NCBI GenBank assembly: GCA_031290935.1
Contig: JAISLK010000037.1
Location: forward strand, 62,001 to 126,000
DNA: 64,000 nt
From: Prevotellaceae bacterium
GTDB lineage: Bacteria > Bacteroidota > Bacteroidia > Bacteroidales > UBA932
Direction of reading: 5' to 3'
The notes under the pieces were generated by a model. That model was not told where the DNA came from. It was given only the letters and a program-made list of their open reading frames with translations, and searched no databases. Position numbers and translations under genes: made by a program. Below are positions 32,712 through 42,077 of the stretch, one piece after another (the first letter of the stretch is position 1; each line of letters opens with the position of its first letter).

Positions 32712-32749
32712 TTATTCCAATAAACGAATTTAAGATAATAAGATAATTT

Positions 32750-34036
32750 ATGACCAAAGTCCGTTTCTACCTGCGAAAACACAACACTATGAATGTAACA
32801 AGTATTTTTATGTCAATCTATTTCGGGGCTTCCAAATGGAATACAAATCTCAAAAAGTACCTTCCCCTCAAATACAGTATCGGTGAAAGCATATCGCCCG
32901 CGCACTGGGACAAGAAAAAATGCAAGGCTGTAGAGAGCGTTAACTACCCCCAATATACGTTGCTGAATATCCGGCTCCGGATACTGGAAAATTTGGTTCA
33001 TTGCTTCGTGCTGGAGTTAAAAAATAAAAATATCATACCCAGCCATAAACGACTGCGGGATATGCTGGACATTAAATTACAAAGGGTACACGACAGGGTG
33101 GTCTGGGATCCTGTATGCTCCTTGCCCGATTTTGTCGAACAGCATATAATGCACGTCATGCACCTCAAATCGACCGGCACCATCAACCAGTACCGCAATA
33201 CCCTGCGTATATTGACGGCGTTTGCCAAAGAGACCGGCAAAAAACTGGAGTTTGAAGATATTGATTTGAAATTTCATGCCGATTTCAGGAAATATATGCG
33301 GGCGCAGGGTTATTCCGATTCGTACCTCAGCAACCAGATAAAATTTATCCGGTTATTTATGAATGAAGCGACCGAACTGGGGTATAACAGGCAATTGATA
33401 TTTAAAAGCAGAAAGTTCGGTTTTACGACGCCGGAGACAGCCAAAATATACCTCACCGAGGCCGAAATAAACAGTATTCAACAGTTGCATATTGAAGGCA
33501 GCATCATTTTGTCGGCCACGCGGGATTTGTTTATCGTCGGCTGCCGGACAGGCTTGCGGTTCTCCGACCTTGTCCGCCTGAACCCTTCCAATTTTAATGA
33601 AAGTGAAAAAATCCTGCGCATCACCACGCAAAAAACCAATAAGCTGGTCTATATCCCGCTGACGGCGGATGTGATGGAAATTTGCAGGAAATACAACTAT
33701 TCCCTGCCGTATGTATCCAATGGGGTATTCAACATCCATATTAAAGAGATTGCCTGCATGGCCGGCGTGGAAGAAGATGTGGAAATAACCTCTTACAAAG
33801 GACATGAAAAGAAACGCGAAATTTTTAAAAAATATAAACTGGTAAGCGCTCATACCGCCCGCCGGAGTTTTGCGACGAACGCTTACCTCGGGGAGGTGCC
33901 GACTATCGCGATTATGAGCATCACCGGGCACCAGACGGAAAAATCTTTTATGAAATATATTCGTATCGGGAGCGAAAATAATGCCCGGCAGTTACTCTCT
34001 CATCCGTACTTTTTAAAAGACTGCAAAAAGAAATAA
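32750..34036 (+). CDS. Tyrosine site-specific recombinase (Bacteroidota integrase type)
   Basis: A 428-aa protein with an N-terminal arm-binding domain ('YLPLKYSIGESISPAHWDKK'), a SAM-like core-binding domain (about 115-215) and a catalytic domain. The catalytic residues are present: R in 'GCRTGLRFSDL', HxxR in 'HTARRS', H in 'TGHQ' and the likely nucleophile Y in 'FMKYIRI'. This architecture is shared by integrases of conjugative transposons and by the invertases that flip surface-gene promoters in Bacteroides. It stands alone between two SusCD loci, with no transfer genes, cargo or att repeats seen nearby. A later start at M15 ('MNVTSIFM') is possible. Confidence 0.92.
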   Translation: MTKVRFYLRKHNTMNVTSIFMSIYFGASKWNTNLKKYLPLKYSIGESISPAHWDKKKCKAVESVNYPQYTLLNIRLRILENLVHCFVLELKNKNIIPSHKRLRDMLDIKLQRVHDRVVWDPVCSLPDFVEQHIMHVMHLKSTGTINQYRNTLRILTAFAKETGKKLEFEDIDLKFHADFRKYMRAQGYSDSYLSNQIKFIRLFMNEATELGYNRQLIFKSRKFGFTTPETAKIYLTEAEINSIQQLHIEGSIILSATRDLFIVGCRTGLRFSDLVRLNPSNFNESEKILRITTQKTNKLVYIPLTADVMEICRKYNYSLPYVSNGVFNIHIKEIACMAGVEEDVEITSYKGHEKKREIFKKYKLVSAHTARRSFATNAYLGEVPTIAIMSITGHQTEKSFMKYIRIGSENNARQLLSHPYFLKDCKKK

Positions 34037-34096
34037 AGCGGAAAAATTCATCATAAGCGCATCCCCAGTAAACATGCAGCGGGGCAAAAGCGCTTG

Positions 34097-34104
34097 TATC
34101 TTTG
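34097..34104 (+). promoter_or_regulatory. Promoter -7 box of the second SusC/SusD operon
   Basis: TATCTTTG followed by C, 96 bp before the ATG at 34201. No inverted repeats flank it, so this locus looks constitutively oriented. Confidence 0.6.
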
Positions 34105-34200
34105 CACACCCAAAAACAGGGCGCGTCATCCGCCTGCTTTGGCTTATATATGTAAAAAGACAGCAAATAACATTAATCAATCACTAAGCGAAAATTATTT

Positions 34201-37200
34201 ATGCACAAAATCTTTTTGATTGCCGCCTGCCTGTTTTTTACGGGCAAAGGCGTTGTGTGGGCGCAGCCCGTACAGGTAAACGGCGTGGTCACAGAAAACC
34301 GGCAACCCCTGGCAGGCGTGTCGGTCATAGTAAAAGGAAGTTCCGCCGTCAGTATCACCGACGTCGACGGCCGCTATTCTATTGCTGCGCCGGAGGGGGC
34401 AGTACTGGTTTTCTCTTTCATGGGGCTTAAAACGCAGGAAATCGACGTGGGCAACCGTACGGTCATCAATGTGGAAATGGAAGCGGACGTGGCAGAATTG
34501 GAGGAAGTAATCGTTGTGGCGTACGGGACGGCGACGCGGCGGGCTTTCACCGGCGCAGCAAGCGTTATCAAGAGCGCGGATATTGCCAAACGCCAATCGT
34601 CGAACATCACGAATATGCTTACAGGGCAGGTGGCGGGGCTGCAAACGGCCAGTTCCAGCGGGCAGCCGGGGGCGCCGGCGGCTATCCGTATCCGGGGGCT
34701 GGGTTCGTATTCGGCGTCGTCGGCGCCGCTGTTTGTGGTGGACGGCATGCCCTACGAAGGCGGGCTGGAAAATATTAACGCTGCCGATATTGAATCTATC
34801 AATGTATTGAAAGACGCTACGTCGAGTTCGCTCTATGGCGCACGGGGCGCCAATGGGGTAATTATTATCACCACCAGGAGCGGCAAATCGCGCGACGCCG
34901 TTATAACAGTGGATGCAAAAGCCGGCGTCAATTCCCGCGCACTGTGCGACTACGACGTGATTAAAGACCCTGCCCTGTTTTACGAAACGCACTACCGGGC
35001 TATCTATAACTATGCAAGCAGGCAACCCGGGCAAACCCCCGCTTCGGCGGATGCGTTTGCCAATGCCCATATGATAAACAATAATTCCTACGGGCTTATA
35101 TATAATGTGTACGATATTCCCCAGGGGGAGGCAATGATTGTAAACGGTAAACTGAATCCCGCCGCTACACTGGGGCGGATGGTTACCAGCCAGGGCGGGC
35201 AGTACTGGCTGCAGCCCGACGACTGGGCAAAGGAGGCCTACCGCCGGTCATTGCGCCAGGAGTATAACATCACCGTGAACGGCAGCAGCGAAAAGGGTTC
35301 CAACTATTTCTCGGCAGGTTTTTTGAGCGACAAGGGATTTGTGGCAGGCTCCGATTTCAGGCGGTTCACCGCCCGCGTGCGTTCCGACTGTCAGGTGAAA
35401 AAATGGTTGAAAGTTGGCGCCACGGCAGGTTATGCGCACACCGCGGGCAACTATATAGACGCTACCGGCAACAGCAGCGCAAATATTTTTTACAGTATCC
35501 GTTCCATGGGGCCGATTTACCCGGTGTTTGTGCGGGACGCCAACAAGCAGGTGGTAACAGACCCGCAGGGGCGCCCCCTGTATGACTGGGGCGATAAAAT
35601 CTACGGCGTCCGGCCGGTGATGCCGCTGTCAAATCCTGTGGCAGGGAATATGCTTAACACGAACGGCGACGATATAAATAATTTGAACGCAAATACCTTT
35701 GCAGAAATAACCTTCCTGGAGGATTTTTCATTCAAGTTGAGCGCCGGCGCCGACTGGGTGGACGACCGCACGACGGAGTTTACCAACCGTTACTACGGGC
35801 AGTACGCCCCGTCGAACGGGATTATTCGCAAACAGCACTGGCGGCTGTTTACCGTCAATTTGCAGCAACTGTTGAACTGGAAACGCCGGTTCGGCAATCA
35901 TCATTTAGACGCAATGCTCGGTCATGAGTATTATAACCGGCAGGTCGCTTTCCTTTCCGGCTCGCGGAGCAATGCGTTTAACGATGAAAAAATGGAAATA
36001 AACGCCGCCGTATCCAACCCTTCTGCCAATTCCTACCTGACGGAATACAATATTGAAGGCTTCTTCGGGCGCGTGCAGTATGATTACGGGCAACGTTATT
36101 TTGCTTCGGCAAGCTACCGCCGCGACGGCACTTCGCGTTTCCACCCGCATCACCGGTGGGGTAACTTCTGGTCAGCCGGCGTGGCCTGGCTGGTGAATGA
36201 AGAGGCGTTCTTCCACGCGCCGCAGGTGGATTTATTAAAGTTCAAACTGAGCTATGGCTCGCAGGGAAACGATAATATCGGGGGGTACCTGTATGACGAC
36301 CGTTTCCGCATTGCCACTTCGCCGGCCGGCATCGGGTTGACGGTTATCGGGCTGGGAAACCCCCGTATTACATGGGAAACAAATTATAACTTCAATGCCG
36401 GCGTGGAATTTCAGCTGTTCGATAAACGGCTGGGCGGGAATATTGAGTACTTTATTCGCCGGTCGGGCAATTTGCTGTTCAACGTGCCGCTGCCGCCTTC
36501 CTTCGGGTTCGGCAGCATCGGTGAAAATGCCGGGGCGATGCGTAATAACGGCTTTGAGCTGGAAATTACCGGTACGCCGGTAAAGAATGAGCGCCTGCTG
36601 TGGACGCTTTCTTTCCATGCCACGCATTTCGTAAATGTCATTACCAAACTGCCGGCGGCGCGAAAGGACGGTTTTGAAACGGGCAGCTACCGCATTGAGG
36701 AAGGGAAATCGCGCTATGAATGGTATATGCCGCAATATGCCGGCGTAGACGACAGCGGCCGTTCGACATGGTACGTCAATGTGAAAGACGCGGAAGGGCA
36801 TATTACCGGCAGGGAGGCTACCGCCAACTATGCCCTCGCCAGCTATTATTTTTCCGGTTCGTCTATCCCCGGCCTTTTCGGCGGGATTTCCACCGCTGTG
36901 GAAGCCGCCGGCATGGATTTCAGCTTTGCGCTGGCTTACCAGCTCGGCGGGCGCAGCTATGACGCCGGCTACGCCGCCCTGATGTACGTCCCCTCGTCCG
37001 CACAGAAAGGGTATGCATGGCATAAGGATATACAGAAAGCATGGTCGGAAAATAACCGTTCGTCCAACATCCCGCGCCTGCAATTCGCCGACGCCTCGGT
37101 AACCAATATATCCGACCGTTTCCTGACGAGCGCTTCCTGCCTCAGCATCCAGAATATTATCGTAGGCTATACGTTTCCGAAAGCATGGACGTCGAAAATA

Positions 37201-37359
37201 TACCTTTCCTCCCTGCGTATTTTCGCTGTGGCGGATAATGTCTTTCTGTTCTCGGCGCGGAAAGGTTTCGACCCGCGCCAAAGTTTCGACGGCAGCGCGT
37301 CGGCACAACAATACGCCCCGGCGCGAACCGTTTCCGCCGGCGTGTCGGTGAAGTTTTAA
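34201..37359 (+). CDS. SusC/RagA family TonB-linked outer-membrane transporter
   Basis: A 1052-aa protein with a signal peptide ('LIAACLFFTGKGVVWAQ'), a carboxypeptidase-D-like domain ('VNGVVTENRQPLAGVSVIVK'), the linker 'LEEVIVVAYGTATRR', a plug ('IRIRGLGSYSASSAPLFVVD') and a barrel ending 'ARTVSAGVSVKF'. It is noticeably more GC-rich than the SusC genes at 55 and 62 kb. It pairs with the SusD gene 77 bp downstream. There are no enzymes or sensors next to it, so the ligand is unknown. Confidence 0.95.
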   Translation: MHKIFLIAACLFFTGKGVVWAQPVQVNGVVTENRQPLAGVSVIVKGSSAVSITDVDGRYSIAAPEGAVLVFSFMGLKTQEIDVGNRTVINVEMEADVAELEEVIVVAYGTATRRAFTGAASVIKSADIAKRQSSNITNMLTGQVAGLQTASSSGQPGAPAAIRIRGLGSYSASSAPLFVVDGMPYEGGLENINAADIESINVLKDATSSSLYGARGANGVIIITTRSGKSRDAVITVDAKAGVNSRALCDYDVIKDPALFYETHYRAIYNYASRQPGQTPASADAFANAHMINNNSYGLIYNVYDIPQGEAMIVNGKLNPAATLGRMVTSQGGQYWLQPDDWAKEAYRRSLRQEYNITVNGSSEKGSNYFSAGFLSDKGFVAGSDFRRFTARVRSDCQVKKWLKVGATAGYAHTAGNYIDATGNSSANIFYSIRSMGPIYPVFVRDANKQVVTDPQGRPLYDWGDKIYGVRPVMPLSNPVAGNMLNTNGDDINNLNANTFAEITFLEDFSFKLSAGADWVDDRTTEFTNRYYGQYAPSNGIIRKQHWRLFTVNLQQLLNWKRRFGNHHLDAMLGHEYYNRQVAFLSGSRSNAFNDEKMEINAAVSNPSANSYLTEYNIEGFFGRVQYDYGQRYFASASYRRDGTSRFHPHHRWGNFWSAGVAWLVNEEAFFHAPQVDLLKFKLSYGSQGNDNIGGYLYDDRFRIATSPAGIGLTVIGLGNPRITWETNYNFNAGVEFQLFDKRLGGNIEYFIRRSGNLLFNVPLPPSFGFGSIGENAGAMRNNGFELEITGTPVKNERLLWTLSFHATHFVNVITKLPAARKDGFETGSYRIEEGKSRYEWYMPQYAGVDDSGRSTWYVNVKDAEGHITGREATANYALASYYFSGSSIPGLFGGISTAVEAAGMDFSFALAYQLGGRSYDAGYAALMYVPSSAQKGYAWHKDIQKAWSENNRSSNIPRLQFADASVTNISDRFLTSASCLSIQNIIVGYTFPKAWTSKIYLSSLRIFAVADNVFLFSARKGFDPRQSFDGSASAQQYAPARTVSAGVSVKF

Positions 37360-37436
37360 TTTACACCATATATATAATGGTACATTTTACACCATATATA
37401 TAACAGTACATTTTTACACCATAATATATATACATC
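37360..37436 (+). repeat. Three imperfect direct repeats between SusC and SusD
   Basis: The 77-bp spacer is built from three copies of 'ttttacaccatatatata' plus a short tail, with a period of about 29 bp. The last copy runs up to the SusD start codon. AT-rich spacers upstream of SusD genes can act as translation or mRNA-processing signals, but no function can be read from the sequence. Confidence 0.7.
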
Positions 37437-39014
37437 ATGAAAAAATACAGGATATACCCCACCGTTGCGGCTACCGGCCGTGCATGTGTAGCCCTCCTGC
37501 TGCTATCCGGCATGGCGGGCTGCCTGAAAGAAACGTTCCCGAAAGACGATACCGCCCTTGGCCGGGAAATTGCCGGGGCCTCGCCCGGCTACTTCGCCGC
37601 CGGCATTGACGCATGGATGATTTCCAATTCTGTGGGCGCATGGGGTTACAGCCATTATGATTTCGGCTACCCGTCCATTATGATTATGACGGATATGGAA
37701 GGGCAGGATATAGCGCCGATGAATAAATATAATACTTTCGGGGCTTTCTATACGGTGCAGAACCTGGGCCCGGATTATGTAACCGTACAGGTTCCATGGA
37801 ATTTCTTTACCAAGCTGCTTAAACTGTCCAACATCGCCATCGCCGCGCTGGACAGCGCTTCCGTGAATACGGAAGCAAAAACCGTACTGGCGCAGGCGTA
37901 CGCCTACCGCGCATTCGCCTATTTCCAGCTGGCGCAGCTCTACCAGTACACCTATAAGGGGCATGAACAGGCGCCGGCAGCGCCCATTGTTCCCGAAAAC
38001 ATCACGCTCGAGCAGGCGCGGAACAACCCCCGCGCGACGGTGGAAACAGTGTACCGGCAAATCCTCCGCGACCTTGCCGCCGCCGAAAGGCTGATGGAAA
38101 ACACCCCGTATGTGCGCCCTTCGGCGGCGAAAATCAACCTGAATGTCATCCAGGGGCTGCTGGCGCGGGTATATTTGGTGATGCACGAGTTTGACAGGGC
38201 GCGGCAATACGCCGCCCTGGCCGGAAAGGGCTTCCGGCCGCTGTCCGAAGCGCAGTACTTTGACCCGGCGAGCGGGTTTAACGACCTCGCCGCACAGCAG
38301 TCATGGATATGGGGGCTGGACGTTACGGCAGAGGACGGGTGCACGAAAACCGGCATCATCAATTTCCCCGGGCAGATGTGCAATACCTACCTCGCCGGCT
38401 ATGCCGCCGCGGGCTATGCCAAAATGATTGACGCCGCCCTTTACCACAGTATCCCCGACGCCGACTGGCGAAAAAAGGCATGGCTGGCGAAAGATACGGA
38501 AATCATCCCCGGCTTCCGCCTCCCGAAATACAGTTCCATGAAATTTAAACCCTGTGCCGGCGATATGAAAAACAACCGGCAGGCATGCGACATCCCCCTG
38601 ATGCGCGTAGAAGAGATGATGCTCATCGAAGCCGAAGCAGCCGCCCGCGGAAGCGCCGGGCTGGACGCCGGGAAAAAACTGCTGGACGGCTTCCTCGCCC
38701 TGCGTACCCGGAGCGGGCAAAGCCAAACCTCGCAAGCCGCCTCCGTCGCCGGCCTGGTGGATGAAATCTGGAAACAGCGGCGTATTGAGTTCTGGGGCGA
38801 GGGGCTGTCGTTCTTCGATATCAAACGCCTTGAAAAAGGCATTACCCGCAGCTACCCCGGCACAAACCACCAAATGAACGCCCGCTACAATACCTCCACA
38901 ACACCCTACTGGATGAATTTCTGCATCAGCCGCTCGGAAACAAATACCAACAAAGGCATCCCGCCGGAAATGAATAACCCCGAGCCGAAAAAACCGGAAG
39001 ACGGGGGGATGTGA
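37437..39014 (+). CDS. SusD/RagB family nutrient-binding lipoprotein
   Basis: A 525-aa protein with a lipoprotein signal ('CVALLLLSGMAGCLKETFPK'). TPR helices include 'AQAYAYRAFAYFQLAQLYQY', and the C-terminal signature is 'IWKQRRIEFWGEGLSFFDIK'. It is the surface ligand-binding partner of the preceding SusC. No third gene follows; a tpiA promoter begins about 80 bp downstream. The C-terminus 'NNPEPKKPEDGGM' is polar and slightly longer than usual. Confidence 0.94.
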   Translation: MKKYRIYPTVAATGRACVALLLLSGMAGCLKETFPKDDTALGREIAGASPGYFAAGIDAWMISNSVGAWGYSHYDFGYPSIMIMTDMEGQDIAPMNKYNTFGAFYTVQNLGPDYVTVQVPWNFFTKLLKLSNIAIAALDSASVNTEAKTVLAQAYAYRAFAYFQLAQLYQYTYKGHEQAPAAPIVPENITLEQARNNPRATVETVYRQILRDLAAAERLMENTPYVRPSAAKINLNVIQGLLARVYLVMHEFDRARQYAALAGKGFRPLSEAQYFDPASGFNDLAAQQSWIWGLDVTAEDGCTKTGIINFPGQMCNTYLAGYAAAGYAKMIDAALYHSIPDADWRKKAWLAKDTEIIPGFRLPKYSSMKFKPCAGDMKNNRQACDIPLMRVEEMMLIEAEAAARGSAGLDAGKKLLDGFLALRTRSGQSQTSQAASVAGLVDEIWKQRRIEFWGEGLSFFDIKRLEKGITRSYPGTNHQMNARYNTSTTPYWMNFCISRSETNTNKGIPPEMNNPEPKKPEDGGM

Positions 39015-39095
39015 TAATGTGCTAATGTGATTAATTGTTTAATGTGATTAATTAGTCTGGCGCCGGCATGAAATCGCCAGATTATTTATTTTACG

Positions 39096-39103
39096 TATCT
39101 TTG
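39096..39103 (+). promoter_or_regulatory. Promoter -7 box of tpiA
   Basis: TATCTTTG followed by C, 28 bp before the tpiA ATG. Confidence 0.65.
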
Positions 39104-39131
39104 CGCGGGAAAAACCAAAACTAAAAATAAT

Positions 39132-39884
39132 ATGTATAAAAAAATTGTAGCAGGAAACTGGAAAATGAATACCACCTTCCAGGAAGGGGAAGCGCTGGTA
39201 AAGGCCATTATTGCCGGGAAAAAGGAAACGCCGGCGGATGTATCGCTGATTGTAGCGCCGCCGTTTACGCATCTTTGTTGCCTTACGGAGCCCTTGCGCA
39301 AGGCGGGTATCGGTACGGCGGCGCAAAATTGCGCGTCGGAAGAGAAAGGCGCATACACCGGCGAAGTGTCGGCAAAAATGCTGGCCTCCATTGGCGTCGA
39401 ATATTGTATTATCGGGCATTCCGAACGCCGCGAATACTATGGTGAGACGAATGAAATTTTATTCAAGAAAGTGCAGCAGGCTTTATCCGCGGGCTTGCGC
39501 CCTGTCTTTTGCGTCGGCGAAGTGCTGGCGGAACGCGAAGCCAACCGTCATTTTGAAGTGGTGGCGCAACAATTGGGCGAAGTCCTTTTGAAATTAACGC
39601 CGGCGGATTTTGCAAAAATAATTGTCGCTTACGAACCGGTATGGGCTATCGGCACCGGGAAGACGGCTACTTCGGCGCAGGCGCAGGAAATACATGCGCA
39701 TATCCGCAAGACGCTGGCAGGCCGGTTCGGCGCGGCGGCCGAGGATACGGCTATTTTATACGGCGGCAGCTGCAAACCTTCGAATGCAAAGGAACTGTTT
39801 GCGCAGCCCGACGTCGCCGGCGGCCTGATTGGCGGCGCATCGCTCGTTGCCGACGACTTTATCGCTATCGCGAAAAGCTACTAA
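39132..39884 (+). CDS. tpiA: Triosephosphate isomerase
   Basis: A 250-aa protein of normal length. Catalytic residues are visible: N and K in 'VAGNWKMN', H in 'IIGHSERR' and E in 'AYEPVWAIGTG', which also begins the flexible loop 6. The phosphate-binding 'YGGSCKPSNA' and 'GGLIGGASL' follow. It interconverts dihydroxyacetone phosphate and glyceraldehyde 3-phosphate in glycolysis and gluconeogenesis. It is a single-gene unit facing folC, with a long hairpin between them. Confidence 0.98.
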   Translation: MYKKIVAGNWKMNTTFQEGEALVKAIIAGKKETPADVSLIVAPPFTHLCCLTEPLRKAGIGTAAQNCASEEKGAYTGEVSAKMLASIGVEYCIIGHSERREYYGETNEILFKKVQQALSAGLRPVFCVGEVLAEREANRHFEVVAQQLGEVLLKLTPADFAKIIVAYEPVWAIGTGKTATSAQAQEIHAHIRKTLAGRFGAAAEDTAILYGGSCKPSNAKELFAQPDVAGGLIGGASLVADDFIAIAKSY

Positions 39885-39904
39885 GGGCGCTGCATTGATG
39901 TATG

Positions 39905-39996
39905 AGTTGAGAGTTGAAAGTTGAAAGTTGAAAGTTGAAAGTTAACTGGCGCCAGCTAATTTTCAACTTTCAACTTTCAACTCTCAACTCTCAACT
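39905..39996. repeat. Heptamer inverted-repeat hairpin between tpiA and folC
   Basis: Repeats of the 7-mer 'gttgaaa' (variant 'gttgaga') on the left face repeats of 'tttcaac' on the right, around the palindrome ctggcgccag. The arms can pair over about 35 bp. It fills the gap between convergent genes and touches the folC stop codon, so it may end both transcripts. It lacks a clean T tract. Confidence 0.8.
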
Positions 39997-41302
39997 AAAT
40001 CACTTCTGCTACCACAAAGTTACTGCCCCCGACGAAAATGACATCGCCGGGGGCAGCGCGGTTTTTGGCCATGGAGAGGGCTTCCCGTACATTCGGGACA
40101 GTTTCGCCGGAGAGGCCGGCGGCATGGCATTGCGCCGCAAGTTCAGCGGCGTCGAGGGCGCGCGGCAAAGCGGCCTGCGTGAAATAATAGCATGCGTCGC
40201 GCGGCAGCAGGGGCAGTATGGCCGACAAGTCTTTGTCGGCTACCACGCCAAATACGATATGCAGGCGGTTGTGCGGCATATCCGCCAGCTGTTTCAAGCT
40301 ATGCTGCAGCCCGTGCGCATTGTGCCCGGTATCGCAGATGACCGTCGGGTTGCTTTCCAGTATTTCCCATCGCCCGCGCAGGCCTGTAAGGCGGGCGGCC
40401 TGTTCCAGGCCATCAAGGATGCTGCGGGTGGAAACCGCCACAGGGCGGGGAAGCGAACGCAATACTTCCAGCGCCGCCAGCGCCGTCCGGGCATTGTACC
40501 GCTGGTATTCGCCCAGCAAATCCACCGCCACGCGGAGCGCGGCCAGCGGGGCGCCGGCGTACTGCACGATGAAATGTTGCAGGCGGTCATATACGCCGTC
40601 GGGCGTTACGTGTACGCAGTCTTTGGCAAACAGCAGCGGGGCTTTTTGCTTTGCCGCTGTTTCCCGGAATACATGTTCCGTTTCCGGCAAAGCCTCGCCA
40701 ATCACTGCGGGCGTGCGCCTTTTAATAATGCCGGCTTTTTCGCGGGCGATGGCTTCCAGGGTGCCGCCGAGGTGTTCCGTATGGTCTAACCCGATGTTGG
40801 TAATCACGCTCAGCGCCGGGCGGATAATATTGGTAGCGTCCAGCCGCCCGCCCATGCCTGTTTCCACGACGGCGATATCCACTTCCCGGCGGGCAAAATA
40901 ATCGAACGCCAGCGCCGTGGTCATCTCAAAAAACGACGCCCGGTTTTTTTCTATCCACGGATAATGTGCATTGACGAAATCCAGCACTGCAGCCGGGAAG
41001 ATGGGGGCGCCGTTGACTTTTATACGTTCGCGGAAATCTTTCAGGTGCGGCGAGGTATATAGCCCCACCCTGTAACCCGCCGCCTGCAGGGCGGCCGCCA
41101 GCATGTGCGACACGGAGCCTTTGCCGTTCGTGCCTGCGACATGAATACATCTGTATTTACGGTGCGGATGCCCGAAGTATTTATCCAATGCTTCCGGCGT
41201 AGCCAAACCGGCTTTGTACGCCGCCTTCCCTATCGACTGGTACATCGGCAACCGTTCAAACAAACAGGCTGCCGCGTCCTCATAAATTGTAAATCGAGCC
41301 AT
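39995..41302 (-). CDS. folC: Bifunctional folylpolyglutamate / dihydrofolate synthase
   Basis: A 435-aa Mur-ligase-family protein. The P-loop is 'HVAGTNGKGSVSHMLA', followed by 'YTSPHLKDFRERI', the Mg-binding 'VVETGMGGRLDATN' and the C-terminal ligase domain with 'ICDTGHNAHGLQHSL'. FolC adds glutamate to dihydropteroate and to folates in the cytoplasm. Whether both activities are present cannot be decided from the sequence, but single-copy FolC in this phylum is usually bifunctional. Confidence 0.95.
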   Translation of the reverse strand: MARFTIYEDAAACLFERLPMYQSIGKAAYKAGLATPEALDKYFGHPHRKYRCIHVAGTNGKGSVSHMLAAALQAAGYRVGLYTSPHLKDFRERIKVNGAPIFPAAVLDFVNAHYPWIEKNRASFFEMTTALAFDYFARREVDIAVVETGMGGRLDATNIIRPALSVITNIGLDHTEHLGGTLEAIAREKAGIIKRRTPAVIGEALPETEHVFRETAAKQKAPLLFAKDCVHVTPDGVYDRLQHFIVQYAGAPLAALRVAVDLLGEYQRYNARTALAALEVLRSLPRPVAVSTRSILDGLEQAARLTGLRGRWEILESNPTVICDTGHNAHGLQHSLKQLADMPHNRLHIVFGVVADKDLSAILPLLPRDACYYFTQAALPRALDAAELAAQCHAAGLSGETVPNVREALSMAKNRAAPGDVIFVGGSNFVVAEVI

Positions 41303-41375
41303 CTTTTTTAGTTGTAAATCATAAGTTGTAAATCACACATCGGCCGGCGCCAGCCCAATTAATCACATTAGCACA

Positions 41376-41867
41376 TTATTTTTTCCATTCCGCTACTTCC
41401 AGCCCGGCGATAGCGCCGTTGTCTATGGTAAACCGCAGGGCGGTGCGTACGGTATGAAAGCCATATATGCCGGCCGCCCCGGGGTTCATGTGGAGCAGGT
41501 TTAATTTTTTATCGTGCATTACTTTTAAAATATGCGAATGCCCGGAAATAAACAGCTGCGGCGGGCTTTTTAGCAATTCCTGCAGCACGGCGGGTTCATA
41601 ACGCCCGGGATAACCGCCGATATGCGTCATCAACGTTTCCACCTTTTCTACGGTAAAGCGCAGCGCCGCCGGGTAAACGCGCCGGACGTCCGCGCCGTCG
41701 ATATTGCCATACACGGCGCGCAGCGGTTTGAACGCCGCTATTTCATCGGCTATCGCCAAAGAGCCGATATCCCCGGCATGCCATATTTCATCTGCGTCCT
41801 GGAAGAAACGGCGCAGTTTTTCATCCCAGAGATGATGCGTATCCGAAAGCAAGCCGACAGTTTTCAT
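41376..41867 (-). CDS. YfcE/MJ0936-type metallophosphoesterase
   Basis: The start was set at 'MKTVGLLSDTHHLWDEK' (163 aa); the 22 codons before it in the ORF track are not conserved-looking. The metal-binding motifs 'SDTHH', 'WHAGDIGS', 'GNIDG', 'SGHSHI' and 'NPGAAG' are all present in order. Members cleave phosphodiesters such as cyclic nucleotides or model substrates; the natural substrate is usually unknown. It lies upstream of folC on the same strand with a 73-bp gap. Confidence 0.9.
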   Translation of the reverse strand: MKTVGLLSDTHHLWDEKLRRFFQDADEIWHAGDIGSLAIADEIAAFKPLRAVYGNIDGADVRRVYPAALRFTVEKVETLMTHIGGYPGRYEPAVLQELLKSPPQLFISGHSHILKVMHDKKLNLLHMNPGAAGIYGFHTVRTALRFTIDNGAIAGLEVAEWKK

Positions 41868-42077
41868 TAGCGAAAAAAAATAATGGTGCAAAAATACTAT
41901 TTTTTCCGGGAAGGGAAAGGGTCGAAGGGGCAAGGGGGATGCCGCGCCGGGGATGTACCGGCGGCGAACCTTCCCGGGAGGACATTTTTGAGGTTTTATT
42001 TATCGCCGGGGCGTGGTGTAAAACGCCCCGCGGGCGTCGTTGCACAGGCTTTTTTAATGGATTTGATACTTCCGGCA

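Larger units (their letters stand above)
32226..32749. other. Divergent intergenic region without gene
   Basis: This 524-bp AT-rich gap separates the leftward SusCD operon from the rightward recombinase gene. It holds a promoter box for each side. The minus-strand ORF at 32426-32782 overlaps the recombinase start, has no recognisable features and is not accepted as a gene. No inverted-repeat-bounded segment like those upstream of the 55 kb and 62 kb SusC genes was found here. Confidence 0.6.

Noticed and set aside
32426-32782. 118-aa minus-strand ORF upstream of the recombinase
   Set aside because: Lysine/phenylalanine-rich translation of an AT-rich gap. It overlaps the recombinase promoter and start and has no recognisable domain.
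32226-34200. Integrated mobile element around the recombinase
   Set aside because: No flanking direct repeats, tRNA target, transfer or cargo genes could be found, so only the recombinase itself is reported.
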